DNA of 18,482 nt from an uncultured Corynebacterium sp. (GTDB lineage: Bacteria; Actinomycetota; Actinomycetes; Mycobacteriales; Mycobacteriaceae). The DNA lies in assembly GCF_947253065.1 (NCBI RefSeq), contig NZ_CAMXWS010000037.1, positions 1 through 18,482 on the forward strand, read 5' to 3'. Below the pieces are notes generated by a model. The model was not told the DNA's origin. It worked only from the letters and a program-made list of their open reading frames with translations, and ran no database searches. Positions 14,829 through 18,482 of this stretch are shown one piece after another (position 1 is the first letter of the stretch; every line of letters begins with the position of its first letter). The position numbers were made by a program, and so were the translations under genes.

Positions 14829-15389
14829 ATGGCAGAATCTTTAGACCACCCAATCGCGCTCACCCAATCCCCCTCATTTCAGATCGAGCGCATTCGTCGC
14901 GCCACTAAAGATGAGGTGGAAAAGGCACTCGCCGAGCACGGCACCACCATGCGCGAATTCTGGGTGCTCACCTGCACCCTTGAACACGCCGCGAGCCAGA
15001 CTCAGCTCTCCGAACTGCTGGCCACCGACGCTTCCGACATGGTCCGCCTCATCGATTCCCTCGAAGCCCACGGGTGGGTCACCCGCGAACGCGATCCACG
15101 CGATCGCCGCCGCCAAATCATCAGCCCCACCAAGAAGGGCACGAAAATGCAGGCCCAGCTTGCCGACGTCGTCGCCCAGGCCGAAGACCGCGCCCTCGAT
15201 GCCACCACCACGAAGCAACTGAAGCACCTGCGCAAGCTGTCTCAGGCTGTGATGGCCCCGGCAGAGGATGAGACCGGCACCGACACCAGCACTGAGGCTA
15301 AATCGGATGCCCCTACCGAAGCTGCCGAAAAGGCCGATTCCAAGTCCGGGGCAAAATCCGGCTCCAAATCGAAATCGAAATCCAAGTAG
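14829..15389 (+). CDS. MarR-family transcriptional regulator with Lys/Ser-rich tail
   Basis: This is a winged-helix DNA-binding protein, probably a dimeric repressor. The helix-turn-helix region reads TQLSELLATDASDMVRLID, followed by the wing WVTRERDPRDRRRQIISPT with the conserved D-x-R-D-R-R signature of MarR. Start at 14829 (MAESLDHP) gives 186 aa and suits the leaderless -10. An upstream in-frame ATG at 14796 has no signal and would run through the palindrome. The last 45 or so residues are unusual: an acidic Thr/Ala/Glu stretch, then a repeated Ser-Lys-Ser-Lys tail encoded by near-repeats of AAATCG. The target is unknown; the neighbours give no clear substrate. Confidence 0.88.
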   Translation: MAESLDHPIALTQSPSFQIERIRRATKDEVEKALAEHGTTMREFWVLTCTLEHAASQTQLSELLATDASDMVRLIDSLEAHGWVTRERDPRDRRRQIISPTKKGTKMQAQLADVVAQAEDRALDATTTKQLKHLRKLSQAVMAPAEDETGTDTSTEAKSDAPTEAAEKADSKSGAKSGSKSKSKSK

Positions 15390-15416
15390 GTAGGCGTTTC
15401 TCTTCAGACACAGAAA

Positions 15417-15450
15417 ATCCCACTGACAAGCACGATGCTGTCAGTGGGAT
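15417..15450. terminator. Bidirectional terminator between marR-type and secreted-protein genes
   Basis: ATCCCACTGACA and TGTCAGTGGGAT make a perfect 12-bp stem with a 10-base loop. CTTTC follows on the plus strand and TTTTC on the minus strand. The convergent genes end at 15389 and 15471, so it serves both. Confidence 0.88.
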
Positions 15451-15470
15451 CTTTCAGTTGGGGCTAGTTC

Positions 15471-16385
15471 TTAGACCAGCTGACGACGCCCGTAAGCGAA
15501 GATGGCCGCACCCATGATGGAAGCGAGCAGCAGACCGATCAGGCCCTTAGCCAGAACATTGTTACCGGTCTCAGCATTGACACCACGATCAGCAGCATCA
15601 GCACCGTCGACCTGAACAACCTCTTCGCCCATCTTCTCAGCGGACGCGGTCTGACGCTTGATCTCATCAGCATTCTCAGAGATCAGCTTGTCGGAAGCAG
15701 CCTTGTCAGCAGCGGTCGGCTCCTGACCAGCCTTGTCTTCCGGGACGTAGACCAGGTTGCCCTGCTTGTCCTTGACCAGCTTGTACACGATGCCACCGAT
15801 GATCAGGGTGCCTGCCAGTGCACCAGCGACAATGCCAGCGATCTGACCGTTGGTCAGGCTGGAACCGGTCTCCGGGTCCTTGTCCGGGTTCGGCTTCGGG
15901 TTCTCGCCGTCCGGGTTCGGGGCCAGGTTTTCACCCTTGCCCTCGTCTTCGCCAGCCAGAGCCTCGAGGCCCAGGGTGGAAGCATCGAGCTTCTGATCAG
16001 CCGGGATCTCATCAACCGGGGTGTTCCACTTGCTGGAGTCGGTGACGTAAAGCTGCTTATTCTCGTGCAGGTAGAAGGTCTTGCCGTCGATCTCGATGGT
16101 CGCCGGCAGCTCACCCAGAACCTGCGGCTGCTCGCCAGTCTCACCAGCCTTGACTGTCTCGACAGAGACAGCCTTGTCTTCGCCAAGCTGATTGGTCGAG
16201 GCGAACACCAGGGCCGGGTCGTTGACGTAAACCTTGCCACTGTTGTGCAGGTACCACTGCGAGCCGTTGTAGGTGACCTCTGCAGCCGGGGCACCAGTGT
16301 CCTGGGCATCAGCAGCCGGAGCAACACCCAGTGCCAGTGCACCAGACAGCGCGATGGCGATCGCGGTCTTGTTGAAGCGCTTCAT
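15471..16385 (-). CDS. Secreted, membrane-associated protein with two ETG + helix modules
   Basis: I do not recognise a named family. The 304-residue protein has a signal peptide (about 1-27, ending PAADA). Two related repeats lie at 38-56 and 98-116 (NGSQWYLHNSGKVYVND; DGKTFYLHENKQLYVTD), with a faint third copy near 205-218. A Pro/Asn/Glu linker runs at about 148-171. Then come two hydrophobic helices (about 179-203 and 278-298), each preceded by a sorting-signal-like pentapeptide, DPETG at 170-174 and NAETG at 270-274, and each followed by basic residues (KLVKDK and GRRQ). The region between the helices is charged and mostly helical. The ATG at 16385 has AAGGAGAG upstream. It is monocistronic, with its own promoter and a terminator. 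It could be wall-linked or a membrane protein; a sortase substrate with a noncanonical signal is possible but unproven. Confidence 0.85.
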   Translation of the reverse strand: MKRFNKTAIAIALSGALALGVAPAADAQDTGAPAAEVTYNGSQWYLHNSGKVYVNDPALVFASTNQLGEDKAVSVETVKAGETGEQPQVLGELPATIEIDGKTFYLHENKQLYVTDSSKWNTPVDEIPADQKLDASTLGLEALAGEDEGKGENLAPNPDGENPKPNPDKDPETGSSLTNGQIAGIVAGALAGTLIIGGIVYKLVKDKQGNLVYVPEDKAGQEPTAADKAASDKLISENADEIKRQTASAEKMGEEVVQVDGADAADRGVNAETGNNVLAKGLIGLLLASIMGAAIFAYGRRQLV

Positions 16386-16756
16386 AGATCAAACTCTCCT
16401 TGGGGAAGTTAGGAAAAGGAAGTGGATCCCAAAGCAAGGTGACAGACCAGCAGCCAAGCGGTAAGTCTCGACCCGTACTTCAGGGTTAGCACCACTCTAG
16501 GCCACAGTCACATTATTCACAACAACAACTCAGGCAACATCCGTGCCATTTAAATGTGGATCAAGCTGGGAAAATGCGTGTTCAACATCATGATGTTCGA
16601 ATGGAGCTCGAAACGCACCAGTTCAACATCGGTAAAGCGGCACGCTTCTCGAACATGCCCTGTGAGCTGGAAAAACACTTAGCCCGTGTACAGCATTCAA
16701 AAAATGGCCGATTTTTTGCCCGCTTCAGTGAGCCCACCTACGGACATTCCGAGCGA
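16386..16756. other. Intergenic region upstream of the secreted protein
   Basis: No gene is supported in these 371 bases; the plus-strand frame across it is not convincing. It contains the secreted-protein promoter, a CATTTAAATG palindrome (16547-16556), a perfect 14-bp palindrome AACATCATGATGTT (16584-16597), a direct repeat GTTCAACATC (16580-16589 and 16621-16630), and an 8-bp A/T-rich hairpin (16698-16705 with 16711-16718, loop GGCCG) downstream of the crotonase gene that might act as a weak terminator. Confidence 0.6.
16494..16522 (-). promoter_or_regulatory. Probable promoter of the secreted-protein gene
   Basis: On the minus strand TTGTGA (16522-16517) and TAGAGT (16499-16494) are exactly 17 bases apart, predicting a start near 16487 and a leader of about 100 bases. 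The leader ends in the AAGGAGAG ribosome binding site. Confidence 0.5.
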
Positions 16757-17362
16757 CTACTGAAAAAACGCCTTTTTTATCGACGCAATCGTCTCCGGCG
16801 ATCCAGCCGCGCAGACCTTGGCCGCCTCAACCGCATCATCGAATGCGCCCTTGAGTGCGGCGAAACCACAGTCAACTGCCGTGGCCGAATTCATCGGCAT
16901 GCCAGTCATCAGCATGGTGCGTGCACGAGCGCCCCCGACAAGCCTTGCCAATTCATGCGCCAACTCCGGCGGAACCGGAACACCCATCTTGGCCACCGGG
17001 ATAGCAAACCGCGCCTGCGGCGCAATCACCCTGATGTCACACGCACCGGCCAGCATTGCCCCCGCACCGATAGCCGGACCATTCACATAGGCCACCACAG
17101 CCTTATCGGCGCCTCGGATCAGCTCCACTACCCGCTTCAGCGCGGGGTAAATCCCGGATGGATCACCGGCTGAAAGATCCGCACCGGCAGAAAACGCAGA
17201 GCCAGCACCAGTAAGGACAACTGTCGCGGCGCTAGACAGCTCTTGCTCGAGCTTCTCCCCCAGCTCGACCAGGAGTTCTTCACTGAGCGCATTGCGCTTT
17301 TCATCGCGATCAATGGTCAGCGCGGCGATGTTTTCTGCGGGGTGGGTGACGGTGATCAACAC
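16757..17362 (-). CDS. Crotonase-fold (enoyl-CoA hydratase/isomerase-like) protein, catalytic glutamates absent
   Basis: This is a 201-residue member of the crotonase superfamily. The oxyanion-hole segments are present: GAGSAFSAGADL at 52-63 and NGPAIGAGAMLAGACDI at 94-110. The two glutamates used by hydratases are replaced, by Met103 (where CELA is usual) and Val123 (FAIPVAKMG instead of FGQPE). It is about 50 residues shorter than typical enzymes and ends soon after the 'A.dcGf' segment, so the C-terminal helices are reduced. It is therefore unlikely to be a true enoyl-CoA hydratase; another CoA-thioester reaction or a structural role is possible. The GTG at 17362 is preferred, with TAGTGT six bases upstream (17374-17369) suggesting a leaderless mRNA. 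ppk2 lies upstream on the same strand but is separated by a terminator. Confidence 0.85.
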   Translation of the reverse strand: MLITVTHPAENIAALTIDRDEKRNALSEELLVELGEKLEQELSSAATVVLTGAGSAFSAGADLSAGDPSGIYPALKRVVELIRGADKAVVAYVNGPAIGAGAMLAGACDIRVIAPQARFAIPVAKMGVPVPPELAHELARLVGGARARTMLMTGMPMNSATAVDCGFAALKGAFDDAVEAAKVCAAGSPETIASIKKAFFQ

Positions 17363-17368
17363 ACCTCG

Positions 17369-17374
17369 ACACTA
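17369..17374 (-). promoter_or_regulatory. Probable -10 element of the crotonase-fold gene (leaderless start)
   Basis: TAGTGT on the minus strand ends 6 bases before the GTG start codon. The terminator of ppk2 lies upstream, so this gene needs its own promoter. Confidence 0.4.
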
Positions 17375-17456
17375 TTCCGGCCCCAGCGCGCGCACAACGG
17401 AAAACAGATGGCAATTTCATGGCAGTCGCGCAAACTAAAAAGCTAGACATAAAGAA

Positions 17457-17482
17457 AGCCGGGCCCATAAACAGGCCCGGCT
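17457..17482 (-). terminator. Rho-independent terminator of ppk2
   Basis: A 9-bp GC-rich stem (AGCCGGGCC and GGCCCGGCT) with an 8-base loop begins 9 bases after the ppk2 stop. On the minus strand it is followed by TTCTTTATG. Confidence 0.85.
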
Positions 17483-17491
17483 AGCAAAACC

Positions 17492-18385
17492 CTAGTCGCC
17501 GATCTGATCGCGACCGCGCTTGACGATCAACGGATCCGGCTCCCCAACCACATCATGGTCCTTATTCGTGTATTCGAACTTGGACAGGATGTAGCGCATC
17601 GCATTGATGCGCGCACGCTTCTTGTCGTTGGACTTGATGGTGACCCACGGGGACTCATCCGTATCGGTGTAACGGAACTGCTCTTCCTTCGCACGGGTAT
17701 AGTCATCCCACTTATCCAGGGAGGCAAGGTCCATCGGGGACAGCTTCCACTGACGCACCGGGTCAACCTGACGGATAGCAAAGCGCGTGCGCTGCTCCTT
17801 CCGCGTCACGGAGAACCAGAACTTGGTCAGGGAGATGCCCGAACCGAGGATCATGTTCTCAAGCATCGGCACCTCACGCAGGAACTCTGCGTGCTGCGAT
17901 TCGGTACAGAAGCCCATCACGCGCTCAACACCCGAGCGGTTGTACCAAGAGCGGTCGAAGAAGACGATCTCGCCGCCGGCCGGGAAGTGCTCAATGTAGC
18001 GCTGGAAGTACCAAGAGGTGGACTCACGCGGGGACGGCTTCTCCAGCGCAACGGTGCGCGCGCCACGCGGGTTGAGGTGCTCGTTGAAGCGCTTGATCGT
18101 GCCGCCCTTACCAGCAGCGTCACGGCCTTCGAAGATGATGATGTGGCGTTGACCAGTATCCTTGGTCCAGTTCTGCCACTTCAGCAGCTCAATCTGCAGT
18201 GCACGCTTGACTTTCTCGTACTCATCGCGCGTCATGCGCTCGTCGTACGGGTAGTTCTCACGCCACGTCTGAATCGGGGTGCCATCTGCCTGCAGCAGCA
18301 CCGGGTCATCTTCATCAGAGTCGTCGACGTAATAGCCTTCGGTCTGCGTCAGGTCGATCAAGGGCATGTCATCATCGTTCGCCAT
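17492..18385 (-). CDS. ppk2: Polyphosphate kinase 2 (PPK2 family)
   Basis: PPK2 transfers phosphate between polyphosphate and nucleoside diphosphates; class I members regenerate ATP or GTP from polyphosphate. The 297-residue length matches single-domain PPK2. Motifs are the Walker A-like FEGRDAAGKGGTIKRF (about 85-100), the Walker B-like EIVFFDRSWYNRSGVERVMGF (about 139-159), the lid region with RKEQRTRF, and DPVRQWKLSPMD. Family assignment is firm; whether it prefers ATP or GTP cannot be told. The N-terminus is Asp-rich. The ATG at 18385 has TAAAAT six bases upstream (18397-18392) and a weak AGAGG, so the mRNA is probably leaderless. Its product pyrophosphate/phosphate economy is loosely related to ppa, but the two are not linked in an operon. 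Confidence 0.94.
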   Translation of the reverse strand: MANDDDMPLIDLTQTEGYYVDDSDEDDPVLLQADGTPIQTWRENYPYDERMTRDEYEKVKRALQIELLKWQNWTKDTGQRHIIIFEGRDAAGKGGTIKRFNEHLNPRGARTVALEKPSPRESTSWYFQRYIEHFPAGGEIVFFDRSWYNRSGVERVMGFCTESQHAEFLREVPMLENMILGSGISLTKFWFSVTRKEQRTRFAIRQVDPVRQWKLSPMDLASLDKWDDYTRAKEEQFRYTDTDESPWVTIKSNDKKRARINAMRYILSKFEYTNKDHDVVGEPDPLIVKRGRDQIGD

Positions 18386-18391
18386 ACCTCT

Positions 18392-18397
18392 ATTTTA
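18392..18397 (-). promoter_or_regulatory. Probable -10 element of ppk2 (leaderless start)
   Basis: TAAAAT on the minus strand ends 6 bases before the ATG. The spacing matches those of the rhodanese, MarR-type and crotonase genes. Confidence 0.5.
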
Positions 18398-18482
18398 GCG
18401 GGGCACAGCCACCACCGCTCGAACCACGCTTATCGACGCCACACCTGCCCCACCCCCTTCCCCCGCCTACCCCACGATTGTG

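Noticed and set aside
16580..16610. LexA (SOS) box
   Set aside because: The GTTCGA half-site is present, but the partner half at the required spacing does not match.
16556..17173. 205-codon plus-strand open frame across the intergenic region and crotonase gene
   Set aside because: No domain recognised and its second half is opposite a real gene.
1..18482. tRNA, rRNA, CRISPR arrays and insertion sequences
   Set aside because: I looked for cloverleaf-like, repeat-spacer and transposase signatures and saw none.

Overview
The window looks like a chromosomal segment of a Corynebacterium species. It carries a Spa-type sortase-assembled pilus cassette with LPxTG/LAxTG sorting signals. Around it are typical corynebacterial housekeeping genes: tilS, dac, ppa and a class II polyphosphate kinase. 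Coding sequence is GC-rich, and many genes appear to start directly at the transcription start site. I cannot name the species from sequence alone.

Left arm (1-3779). tilS (partial) and a PBP4-type D,D-carboxypeptidase lie on the minus strand. A lower-GC, minus-strand gene for an Abi-like HEPN protein follows, with a run of ten G residues at its translation start. It sits between dac and ppa. ppa (inorganic pyrophosphatase) is on the plus strand and ends in a clear terminator.

Pilus cassette (3807 to about 12030, minus strand, read right to left). The order is major shaft pilin (LPLTG, with a WxxxxxxYPK pilin motif), class C sortase, small LASTG pilin (probable base), large VWA-domain tip adhesin (LPRTG), and a second, paralogous class C sortase. 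A promoter with a perfect TATAAT, a CRP/GlxR-like palindrome and paired direct repeats lie in the 658-base region upstream. A 253-base hairpin-rich spacer follows the shaft gene, and a 9-bp hairpin follows the tip gene. Both could set the stoichiometry of shaft, accessory pilins and sortases.

Middle (12271-14735). A strong two-way terminator separates the pilus upstream region from a minus-strand set. This set is a non-class-C sortase (class E/F-like, plausibly the housekeeping anchor enzyme), the C-terminal remnant of an F420/NADP-type reductase, and a luciferase-like flavin monooxygenase. A rhodanese-domain protein is divergently transcribed from the sortase only 32 bases away.

Right arm (14796-18482). 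There is a MarR-type regulator with a Lys/Ser tail, then a minus-strand secreted protein with two degenerate 'xxETG + membrane helix' modules. After a 371-base intergenic region comes a crotonase-fold protein lacking both catalytic glutamates, then PPK2 with its terminator.

Working model: the class C sortases polymerise the shaft with its tip and base. The class E/F-like sortase about 2 kb away may anchor the LASTG base to peptidoglycan. Dac trims the peptide stems that such anchoring uses. This linkage is inferred from family knowledge and gene proximity.
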